From: JANYGA01 sp031420415
Lineage (GTDB): Bacteria; Vulcanimicrobiota; Vulcanimicrobiia; Vulcanimicrobiales; Vulcanimicrobiaceae
Assembly: GCA_031420415.1 (NCBI GenBank)
Contig: JANOMT010000006.1
Location: 176,243 to 240,242, forward strand
Direction of reading: 5' to 3'
Length of the DNA stretch: 64,000 bases
Below, one piece after another: positions 9,132-16,289 of the stretch. The position numbers and the translations under genes are program-made. The stretch's first letter is position 1; each line of letters starts with the position of its first letter. The notes beneath the pieces are model-generated. The model was not told the DNA's origin. It ran no database searches and was given only the letters and a program-made list of their open reading frames with translations.

Positions 9132-9135
9132 GTTT

Positions 9136-11331
9136 CTAATCGAGAGGTGCGAGGACCAGGAGTTGTTTCGCGCCTGCATCGAGTAAGCGACGTGCGAAGG
9201 GGATGCCACGCGGCGGCCAGCGCGGCTTGTTCCGCGCTCCCTCGAGGGCGATCGTCGTCGCCCCCTGCCGGACGGTGGCTTCATACAAGACTTTCGCTGC
9301 ATCGGGACCGGTAACGGTCTCAAACCGCGCACGCACGCGGCGCGAGGCTTCGATCAGTGACGAGACCACGCGTTGATCGGCGGCTCCAGCGTTTTTCGCG
9401 ACGTGTATGACCGAGAGATCGATCTCGAGTCGAAGCGCGATGCGCGCGCAGCGTTCGATGAGATCGATATCGCGCTCGCGGGCTTTGACCCCGAGTGCGA
9501 GCCGTGAAAACGGTGTGGGACGTTTTGCGGTTCCGCGCGCGTGGACGACCTCGCGTAGCGCGAGCTCGCGAAGAGCCGCGAGGTTCTCCGTGCGAAAAAA
9601 GTGCGCGAGCGCGTCTTCGATCTTTTCAGGTTTGTAGATCTTCCCCGCACGCAGGCGCTCCCGGAGTGTCTCGGGCGTGGTGTCGACGAGAATCGCATCG
9701 TCCGCAAGCTCGAGGATCTCGTCGGGAACCGTCTCTCGCACACGCTGGCCCGTGAGCCGAAAGACGGCGTCACTGAGTCCTTCGAGATGCTGGATATTCA
9801 GCGTCGTCATCACGGAGATGCCCGCGCGGAGTACCTGGAGCACGTCGTCGTAACGCTTGCGGTGGGCGTCGCATACGGCGTTGGTGTGCGCGAGTTCGTC
9901 GATGAGCGCGACGGCGGGTTTTCGCGCGAGAAGCGCGTCGAGATCGAGTTCGCTCGAAACGACGCCGTCGCAATTGGCGATGCGGCGCTCGATAATCTCT
10001 AATCCTACAGCCTTGCGATCGGTGTCGGCGCGGCCGTGCGTTTCGACGAACGCACCGACGACGTCGACGCCGCTCTCTCGTAACTGATGGGCGCGATCGA
10101 GCATCGCGTAGGTTTTGCCGCTGCCGGCTGCCGCGCCGAGATAGATCGTGAGCCGACCATACCCGATGCGCATGCGATCGGCCGTCGTCTTCGCGTAGCG
10201 CGAAAATGTGAGTTCGCGTTCGGCCGCCGCCACGTAGGTGGTCGGATCGACGATGAACACGTCGCGCTCCAGAGGCTGCGAGACGATGCGATAAGCGAGC
10301 GGCCCCATCGGAACGGTCACGATCGTCGCTTTGAGCGAACCGAAACGCGGCTTTGCGTTATCGAAATCGTGCAGGGGTACGACGCGTGCGTCGAGTTCGT
10401 TCGAGATCGTTTCGACGGCGTCGATATCGCGCTCGCCGACGAGGGCAACGTCGAGGGCGAGGTCGAGCGCGTGTGCGACGCTCGCCGCCTTACGCAGGAA
10501 GATCGCGGGATCGCCATCGCCCGTGGCGAGCGCGAGGGCAGTCGACGCTCGGCGCGGCGTGACGGCGGGTTCGGTGAGATCGTCGACGGTACGCAACATC
10601 ATCTCGCGCAAAAACCGTAACGTCTGCGGCCGATAGATGCCCGCCCGCGCGCGATCGATATCGGCGTCGCGCACGACGTTCCCGGCGAGGAGCCGCGCTT
10701 CGAGTTGTTCTGGCGAGACGTCGAGGGCGATCACGGCGTCGGCCGCACGTAGGAACGTCAGCGGCACGATCTCGCGGATCGGGAATCCGATGAGGCCTTC
10801 GGCGGTGGCTGCAACCGTCTCCACGTGCGCGATATTGAGCGCACCCGTAACTGCGATTCCGGCTTCGCGCAGTGCGAGGGCGTCTTGCCATCGCTTGCGA
10901 TGGACGCCGCCCTCGAGGTTGTCGTGGGCGAGTTCGTCGAGGACGATCGCTGCGGGCCGGAGCGCGATCGCGGCGGCAAAATCGAAATCTTCAAACGTCG
11001 TATCCCCGACGCGAATGGTACGCGCCGGGACGCGGGGTAAGCGTGCGGCGAGGCGATCGAGATCGGGGCGGCCCTTGGTTTCGACCCAACCGATCATGAC
11101 GTGCATGCCCGCTTCGTGCATGGCGATCGCATCGTCCAGGAGGCGACGCGTCTTACCGGCGCCCGGAGCGCTTGCGAGATAGACGGTCAGTTTTGGACCC
11201 GTCCCGATATCCTTGAGCAAGGCCTCGGCCTTGGCACGGCTCGCACCAGGATCGGGTCGCTCGGGACGATCGTTCACGAGCCGAACGGTTCTCAACCGTC
11301 CTCGGCGCGACCCGCCAAGATGAGCGCACAT
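9136..11331 (-). CDS. Tandem KdpD-USP / KdpD-USP sensor protein without kinase domain
   Basis: The 731-residue protein contains two complete copies of the KdpD N-terminal cytoplasmic module. Copy 1 has Walker A-like APGAGKT (residues 55-61) and LDELAHDN (about 131-138), followed by a USP-like domain to about residue 370. Copy 2 has AAGSGKT (401-407) and IDELAHTN (477-484), followed by a second USP-like domain to the end. There is no transmembrane DUF4118 block, no HisKA and no ATPase domain, so it cannot phosphorylate a regulator. In KdpD the equivalent module senses K+/nucleotide state. Copy 1 is more divergent (GALNIAHVE in place of TTLNIQHLE). A GTG at 11277 is an alternative start and would leave room for a promoter between it and the divergent kinase gene at 11352. 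Confidence 0.88.
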   Translation of the reverse strand: MCAHLGGSRRGRLRTVRLVNDRPERPDPGASRAKAEALLKDIGTGPKLTVYLASAPGAGKTRRLLDDAIAMHEAGMHVMIGWVETKGRPDLDRLAARLPRVPARTIRVGDTTFEDFDFAAAIALRPAAIVLDELAHDNLEGGVHRKRWQDALALREAGIAVTGALNIAHVETVAATAEGLIGFPIREIVPLTFLRAADAVIALDVSPEQLEARLLAGNVVRDADIDRARAGIYRPQTLRFLREMMLRTVDDLTEPAVTPRRASTALALATGDGDPAIFLRKAASVAHALDLALDVALVGERDIDAVETISNELDARVVPLHDFDNAKPRFGSLKATIVTVPMGPLAYRIVSQPLERDVFIVDPTTYVAAAERELTFSRYAKTTADRMRIGYGRLTIYLGAAAGSGKTYAMLDRAHQLRESGVDVVGAFVETHGRADTDRKAVGLEIIERRIANCDGVVSSELDLDALLARKPAVALIDELAHTNAVCDAHRKRYDDVLQVLRAGISVMTTLNIQHLEGLSDAVFRLTGQRVRETVPDEILELADDAILVDTTPETLRERLRAGKIYKPEKIEDALAHFFRTENLAALRELALREVVHARGTAKRPTPFSRLALGVKARERDIDLIERCARIALRLEIDLSVIHVAKNAGAADQRVVSSLIEASRRVRARFETVTGPDAAKVLYEATVRQGATTIALEGARNKPRWPPRGIPFARRLLDAGAKQLLVLAPLD

Positions 11332-11351
11332 GCTCCGCGAACGACGCGAAG

Positions 11352-12938
11352 ATGCCCGTGCGTTGGATCCGCCCGCTCTGTATCGTCGCGCTCGTCGTTG
11401 CGTGGGTTATCGATCTCTTTACGCCACAGCTCTTCGTGGTCGCGATCCTCTTCAACGCGCCGATCGCACTTTCGAGCCTCGCGCTCGACTCGCGTTTCAC
11501 GCGCTTTCTCGTCGCTCTCGCCTTCGTCGCAAACGTCATTGCGGGCTATGTGAACGGCGTCCATGACGGGTATCACTGGGATACCGTCGCGATTGCGGAT
11601 CGTGCGATCAGCGCGTGTTCGTTTCTCTTGGTCGGGTCCTTGAGTATCGCAACGCAACGGTCGGCGAAGCGCGCGGGAGAATTGCTCGCGCGTCAGGATC
11701 GCATCGCACGAGAAGGCGGCGTTCGGCGAGCGATCGAGGCCGTTCGCGGCTCGGTAAATACCGAGCTCATTCGTCGCGCGCTCGTCCGCGAAGCGCTGTC
11801 GCCGCTGGGTGCCGATTCGGCAATTTTCTTTGCATTCGACCCCACACTCGATACGCCGACGACGTATCGCGTCACGCGCGCACGACCGACGGAGATCGAG
11901 GTCTCGAGCGATCGACCCAACGCGGCCATTCTCTCTTTTTTGCATCGCGTCGCGGAGCGTGGCGAGCGGATCGTACCGATTGCCGAGACGGATGCACTCG
12001 GCCGGCTCTTGCTCGCGACACTCGGTGCACCGCACGCGATTGCAGCCTGTGCGATCGAACACGAAACGACTTTCGGTGCGCTCGTGCTCTTGCGCAACGA
12101 CGTTCCCTTCGAGACGCACTTCGATGAAGGGCTCGCGGCTTACGTCGATCAAGGTGCGATCGCGCTCGCGCAAGCCAAGCTTTTCGTGAGGTTGGCCGAG
12201 CGAAACGAGGAGCTCGCCGTTGCCAACGGGGCCTTGCGCGAACGTGGCGACGTGATCCGCGATATCGTCTACGCGCTCTCGCACGATTTACGCACGCCGC
12301 TCGCAGCCGCGAGAATGACGATGATGCAGGCACGGAACGGAGCCTTCGGTGCCCTCCCCGCGGCTTACGAACAGATCCTGGATCGCTCGATTGCCTCAAA
12401 CGACGAACTCGAACGTTTGGCGGAAACGCTGCTGCTGGTTTCCCGTTACGAGTCGGGCGAAGCGAGTTCGCGCCGCGAACGTGTCGCACTTGCCGAAATC
12501 GTGCGCGACGTCGCGCGCGAACTCGCGCCGCTCTCGGAGCATAAGGGTGTCCGTGTCACGCTCGATCTCGACGATGCGATCGAGGTCGACGGCGACGATC
12601 GGGAAGTGCGGCGCGCGTTCGTGAATCTACTCGCAAATGCCATCGCATGGACGCCGCGCGCGCGCTCGATTGCGATCTCGCTCCGCGCGCGCGGAGATCG
12701 CGCGGAGGTCCGCTTCGACGACGAAGGCTATGGCGTGCCGCAAGCCGCTGTCGCCACGCTCTTCGAACGCGTGAGCGCCACGCCCGCCCGTCGCGGTGCG
12801 GGATCGGGGTTGGGGCTCTATCTCGTGCGGCGGATTGCGGAGGCACATGCCGGCAGCGTGGGCTACGCGCCGCGTCTCGAAGGTGGAAGTACCTTTTCCT
12901 TCGCGTTACCGCTGGCCGCACACGCGGTGCTGCAGTGA
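11352..12938 (+). CDS. Membrane-bound sensor histidine kinase with GAF domain
   Basis: A 528-residue sensor kinase. Three to four N-terminal hydrophobic helices (residues 8-103) are followed by a GAF-like domain (about 125-280) and a HisKA dimerisation domain with the H-box ALSHDLRTPLAA (His311). The HATPase domain has N-box NLLANA, G1 DDEGYGVP and G2 GAGSGLGLYLV. The stop overlaps the response regulator gene as GTGA, so the two form a cognate pair. It is divergent from the tandem KdpD-like gene only about 20 bases away, which suggests shared control. The membrane part has no KdpD DUF4118 signature that I can identify. Confidence 0.9.
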   Translation: MPVRWIRPLCIVALVVAWVIDLFTPQLFVVAILFNAPIALSSLALDSRFTRFLVALAFVANVIAGYVNGVHDGYHWDTVAIADRAISACSFLLVGSLSIATQRSAKRAGELLARQDRIAREGGVRRAIEAVRGSVNTELIRRALVREALSPLGADSAIFFAFDPTLDTPTTYRVTRARPTEIEVSSDRPNAAILSFLHRVAERGERIVPIAETDALGRLLLATLGAPHAIAACAIEHETTFGALVLLRNDVPFETHFDEGLAAYVDQGAIALAQAKLFVRLAERNEELAVANGALRERGDVIRDIVYALSHDLRTPLAAARMTMMQARNGAFGALPAAYEQILDRSIASNDELERLAETLLLVSRYESGEASSRRERVALAEIVRDVARELAPLSEHKGVRVTLDLDDAIEVDGDDREVRRAFVNLLANAIAWTPRARSIAISLRARGDRAEVRFDDEGYGVPQAAVATLFERVSATPARRGAGSGLGLYLVRRIAEAHAGSVGYAPRLEGGSTFSFALPLAAHAVLQ

Positions 12939-13576
12939 GCGATGCGCGCACCGTCGTGCTCGTGGAAGATCACGCACTCACGCGTGCGGGCTTGCGCGCC
13001 GCCCTCGATGGCGAAGCAGATCTGCGGGTCGTCGCGGAGGCCGACGACGGGCCGATGGGGCTGGTCGCAATCGAGACGCATCGCCCCAACGTCGCGGTCA
13101 TCGATATCGGCTTGCCCGGGATGGACGGCATCGAACTCGTGCGCCGCGCGCGGATCGTCGCTCCACAGACGCGGATCGCGATTCTCACCGTGCACGATCT
13201 CGAAACGGAGATTCTTGCGGCACTGACGGCCGGCGCGGATGCGTATTCGCTCAAAACGTCGCCGCCCGATCGCATCGTGGCGGCGATTCGCACGGCGGCG
13301 GAAGGCGGTGCCTATTTCGATCCGCAGATCGCACGCGTCGTGCTCTCGAACGTTGGATCGACGCGCCTCGCAAGCGAAGCTGAATCGCCGCTCACGCCAC
13401 GCGAGACCGACGTCTTGCGGTTGATCGCAAGCGGCACGGGAAATGCGGAGATCGCGAAATCGTTGCATATCGGTCTCGGCACCGTAAAGGGCCACATACG
13501 CGATATCCTCGAGAAGCTGGCGGCCGCGGATCGCACGCAAGCGGCCGTCCTCGCGCTTCGTCGTGGGCTGATCTAG
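12935..13576 (+). CDS. NarL/FixJ-type response regulator
   Basis: A 213-residue two-domain regulator. The receiver domain has the acidic pair ED at 11-12, phospho-acceptor Asp57 in AVIDIGLPGMDG and Lys107 in AYSLKTS. A LuxR-type helix-turn-helix at the C-terminus has LTPRETDVLRLIASG and IAKSLHIGLGTVKGHI. The GTG start overlaps the stop of the preceding histidine kinase gene (GTGA), so I chose it over longer upstream frames. It should be the output of that kinase; targets may include the nearby potassium genes, but no binding site was identified. Confidence 0.92.
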   Translation: MSDARTVVLVEDHALTRAGLRAALDGEADLRVVAEADDGPMGLVAIETHRPNVAVIDIGLPGMDGIELVRRARIVAPQTRIAILTVHDLETEILAALTAGADAYSLKTSPPDRIVAAIRTAAEGGAYFDPQIARVVLSNVGSTRLASEAESPLTPRETDVLRLIASGTGNAEIAKSLHIGLGTVKGHIRDILEKLAAADRTQAAVLALRRGLI

Positions 13577-13604
13577 GGGCGGTCGGCCACAAAAACCGGT
13601 GGGC

Positions 13605-14288
13605 TCACGCGGGTGCTTTCGTACCGATCAACGCCGTGCGAGTATCGTCGCGCGCATCGCGTTTGACCATGAGGATGATGCTATCGCCGGCGCGTAAGAG
13701 CGTATCGCCGTTGGGGATGACGATCTCTTCACCCGTGCGATCGACGGCGACGACGATCGACGAGCGCGGGAAATCGATATCGACGACGCGTTTGCCGTCG
13801 CTGACCGAGCCTTTGGGAATCGTCAATTTTACGAGTTCGAGATCGCCATCGCGCAATTTCGTGATGATCGAAAAATCGGAGGAATTGACGTGCGCGTTGA
13901 TCGCATCGAGGATGACTTCGGTCGACGAGATGAGCGTGATCGGCCGGTCGCCACCGATGGATTCGAAGATGAGTCGATTGCGCGGGTTGTTGACGCGCGC
14001 GATGCAGCGTGCGACCGAGTGCCGCTTCGCGATGAGGCAGACGACGAGGTTGTCTTCATCGTCGCCGGTATCGGCTACGACGACGTCGGCGCGCTTGAGC
14101 CCGGCCTGCTCGAGGACGAGGGGATCGCAGCCATCGCCGACCATCGTGACGTCGGTTTCGAGGAGGTTCGCCATGAGTTGCGCTTTTTTTGGATTTTTTT
14201 CGATCACGACGACTTCGTGATTTTGCGAGAGCAACGCTCGCGCGAGATACGTTCCGACCTTGCCACCGCCGACGACTAAGACGAACAT
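13605..14288 (-). CDS. trkA: TrkA-type potassium transporter regulatory protein (copy 1)
   Basis: A 227-residue cytoplasmic RCK protein. The N-terminal Rossmann fold has GGGKVGTYLA and the acidic residue of VIEKNP that binds NAD(H). A conserved region follows (ADTGDDEDNLVVCLIAK), then a TrkA-C ligand-binding domain near the end (PNGDTLLRAGDSIILMVK). Such proteins gate TrkH/KtrB channels. It begins 3 bases after the stop of a second trkA-like gene. No membrane partner gene is in the window. Confidence 0.92.
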   Translation of the reverse strand: MFVLVVGGGKVGTYLARALLSQNHEVVVIEKNPKKAQLMANLLETDVTMVGDGCDPLVLEQAGLKRADVVVADTGDDEDNLVVCLIAKRHSVARCIARVNNPRNRLIFESIGGDRPITLISSTEVILDAINAHVNSSDFSIITKLRDGDLELVKLTIPKGSVSDGKRVVDIDFPRSSIVVAVDRTGEEIVIPNGDTLLRAGDSIILMVKRDARDDTRTALIGTKAPA

Positions 14289-14291
14289 CGC

Positions 14292-14972
14292 TTACGCCGA
14301 CAGCACGACGGGCACGTCGATCGGCGTCGCCGCGAATTTTGCGACGAACTCCGAGAGCGCTTCGGGCGCGACGATTGCGTTGATTTCATCGCCCGCCGAG
14401 AGCACGTCTTCGGGCGCAGCGACGAACACGAGCGCGCCGCGTCGAACGGCTGCGACGCGGATGAGTCCGGGTTTCTCGATCTCGGAAATCCGCATGCCTG
14501 CATCGCCCGTCTGCAACGAAACCGCAAGCGATGAGACCTTCCCAAAATCGAACGAGGGCACGGAGTCGTAGGGCATGTGCATGAGCTTGTCGCGCACGAT
14601 CTTCGCGCCGATCGTCGTCGGGCAGACGGTTTCGATACCGAGTTCACGATAGAGCGAGCCGCGCGGCGGATCGTAGATGCGCGCGACGATCTTCTTAATG
14701 CCGAACATGCGTTGCGCGATGAGCGCGGCCATAACGTTGCGATTATCGCCGTCGGTCACGGCGACGAAGCCGTCGGCGCTCTCGGCCCCCGCGCGACGCA
14801 AAACGTCGTTGTCGATTCCGGTGCCGACCTCGACGCGGCCGGCGAAGTGATTACCCAGACGCTTGAATGCGGCGGGGTTCTCATCGACGACCGTCACGTC
14901 TTGCGATTCGGCTGTGAGGAGCTTTGCGAGCGTCGAGCCGACGCGTCCGCAACCGACGATAAGATATTTCAT
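14292..14972 (-). CDS. trkA: TrkA-type potassium transporter regulatory protein (copy 2)
   Basis: A second RCK protein of 226 residues. The N-terminus MKYLIVGCGRVGSTLAKLL contains the nucleotide-binding GCGRVG loop and VVDENP. A C-terminal TrkA-C domain ends with LSAGDEINAIVAPE. The internal ATG at 14970-14972 is preferred because it starts right at the Rossmann strand; an ATG at 14987 adds five residues. It is immediately upstream of copy 1 on the same strand, so the two probably assemble together, as in systems with paired TrkA subunits. Confidence 0.9.
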   Translation of the reverse strand: MKYLIVGCGRVGSTLAKLLTAESQDVTVVDENPAAFKRLGNHFAGRVEVGTGIDNDVLRRAGAESADGFVAVTDGDNRNVMAALIAQRMFGIKKIVARIYDPPRGSLYRELGIETVCPTTIGAKIVRDKLMHMPYDSVPSFDFGKVSSLAVSLQTGDAGMRISEIEKPGLIRVAAVRRGALVFVAAPEDVLSAGDEINAIVAPEALSEFVAKFAATPIDVPVVLSA

Positions 14973-15078
14973 ATGTCGTCGCGACATTTCGGACGCCCCC
15001 TGGGGCGAACCTGGGCGGTATCGAATCGCCAGAAAGGGTTCGGAACGGACCTTCAGAATCGTCCGGAGTCCTAGAGAT

Positions 15079-15155
15079 CGGGATGTAGCTCAGCTTGGTA
15101 GAGCGCTGCGTTCGGGACGCAGAGGCCACAGGTTCAAATCCTGCCATCCCGACCA
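15079..15155 (+). tRNA. tRNA-Pro (anticodon CGG)
   Basis: A full cloverleaf can be drawn. The acceptor stem is CGGGATG / CATCCCG. The D-arm contains AGCTCAGCTTGGTAGAGC. The anticodon stem is CTGCG/CGCAG with loop TTCGGGA (anticodon CGG, G37 as in proline tRNAs). The T-arm is CACAG-GTTCAAATC-CTG. Discriminator A is followed by an encoded CCA at 15153-15155. Confidence 0.96.
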
Positions 15156-15210
15156 CTCCCCCTGCAGTCCCCGCGCCGACCGACGCGGGGTCTTTCGTAG
15201 AAAGCCCAGG

Positions 15211-15624
15211 GTGTTCTCTCGTTTCAATCCGGCGGCTAAGCGTGTGTTGCGCGCGGCCGAGCAGGCATGCCGAAACCACAATCATTATTATGTTGGGGTC
15301 GGGCATCTGCTACTCGCTTTGGTCGAGGAACACGATCCGGGCGTCGAGACGCGGCTTGCGAAAGCAGGCACGCATCCCGCGGAGATCCTGCGCGACGTGC
15401 GTCGTGCGCTCGGTACGGGCGACGATCGTCTGTGGGACGGCATTCTCATCACCCCCCGCCTTCGCGAAGTCGTCGGGCTCGCGGAAGCAGCGATTGCCGC
15501 AGAAGACGAGATCGAACCGGGCCATCTCATCGATGCGATCGTCGCCCAGGGCGGGGGCCTCGCGGCTGAGATCCTCGAGCGCTACAAAGGAAACATCGAG
15601 ATGACGCCTCGGGTACGCGGGTAA
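15211..15624 (+). CDS. Clp N-domain protein (stand-alone)
   Basis: A 137-residue protein made of two Clp amino-terminal repeats. Repeat 1 covers FNPAAKRVLRAAEQACRN to HLLLALVEEHDPGVETRLAKAG, and repeat 2 covers ITPRLREVVGLAEAAIAAED to HLIDAIVAQGGGLAAEIL. There is no AAA+ module, so it is not ClpA or ClpC itself. Stand-alone N-domain proteins are thought to act as ClpC-like adaptors, but no function is proven here. The GTG start at 15211 sits at the natural domain boundary. The dedA-like gene starts 3 bases after its stop. Confidence 0.82.
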   Translation: MFSRFNPAAKRVLRAAEQACRNHNHYYVGVGHLLLALVEEHDPGVETRLAKAGTHPAEILRDVRRALGTGDDRLWDGILITPRLREVVGLAEAAIAAEDEIEPGHLIDAIVAQGGGLAAEILERYKGNIEMTPRVRG

Positions 15625-15627
15625 ATC

Positions 15628-16239
15628 GTGGAACATATCAGCCATTTCATTCTCGACCTCATCGGCCGCCTCGGCTACATGGGCGTCTTCGTCGTCATGA
15701 CGCTCGGCAACATGGGGCTTCCCGTGGGTACCGAGATCGTGATGCCGGCTGCCGGAGCTCTGGCCGCGTCCAAGGGCAATATGACGTGGTTCGGCGCGGG
15801 GCTGGCGGGCACGCTCGGCGAGATCGTCGGCGGGTCGATTCTGTACGCGATCGGTTACGCGGGCGGGCGACCTTTCGTCGTTCGCTATGGCAAATACGTC
15901 AAGCTCAGCGAGAAGAAGCTCGACCAATTCCACGGGTTCTACACGCGCAAGGGGAATATCGTCGTCTTCGTCTGCCGTTTCTTACCGTTCGTGCGCGGCG
16001 TTTCGGCGCTCCCGGCAGGCGTCTCGAAGATGCAGAAGCGGTATTTCCTGACGTATACGGCGCTCGGCTCCGCGATTTTCTGTTTCGGTCTGGCCTATCT
16101 CGGCAGTATACTCGGACAACACATCGATGAACTCACTCCGCAAATCCACAAGTTCTCACTCGGAATCGTCGTCGGTCTCGTCGTTGCCGTCGTGGCCTTC
16201 GTGGTGTTCCGCATCACGCGCAAGCCAAACGTCGCCTAA
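15628..16239 (+). CDS. DedA family inner-membrane protein
   Basis: A 203-residue membrane protein of the DedA/SNARE-associated family, proposed to act as lipid scramblases/flippases or proton-dependent transporters. Features seen are the entrance motif GNMGLPVGTEIVMPAAG, the re-entrant arginine motif CRFLPFVRGVSALPAG, and about five hydrophobic helices with a long C-terminal one. The GTG start lies 3 bases after the Clp N-domain gene, indicating co-transcription. Confidence 0.9.
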   Translation: MEHISHFILDLIGRLGYMGVFVVMTLGNMGLPVGTEIVMPAAGALAASKGNMTWFGAGLAGTLGEIVGGSILYAIGYAGGRPFVVRYGKYVKLSEKKLDQFHGFYTRKGNIVVFVCRFLPFVRGVSALPAGVSKMQKRYFLTYTALGSAIFCFGLAYLGSILGQHIDELTPQIHKFSLGIVVGLVVAVVAFVVFRITRKPNVA

Positions 16240-16289
16240 CGCGGCCTCGGGCTTCGCCGTGCGAGCGATCGACGCGGAGGGCCCGTAAA

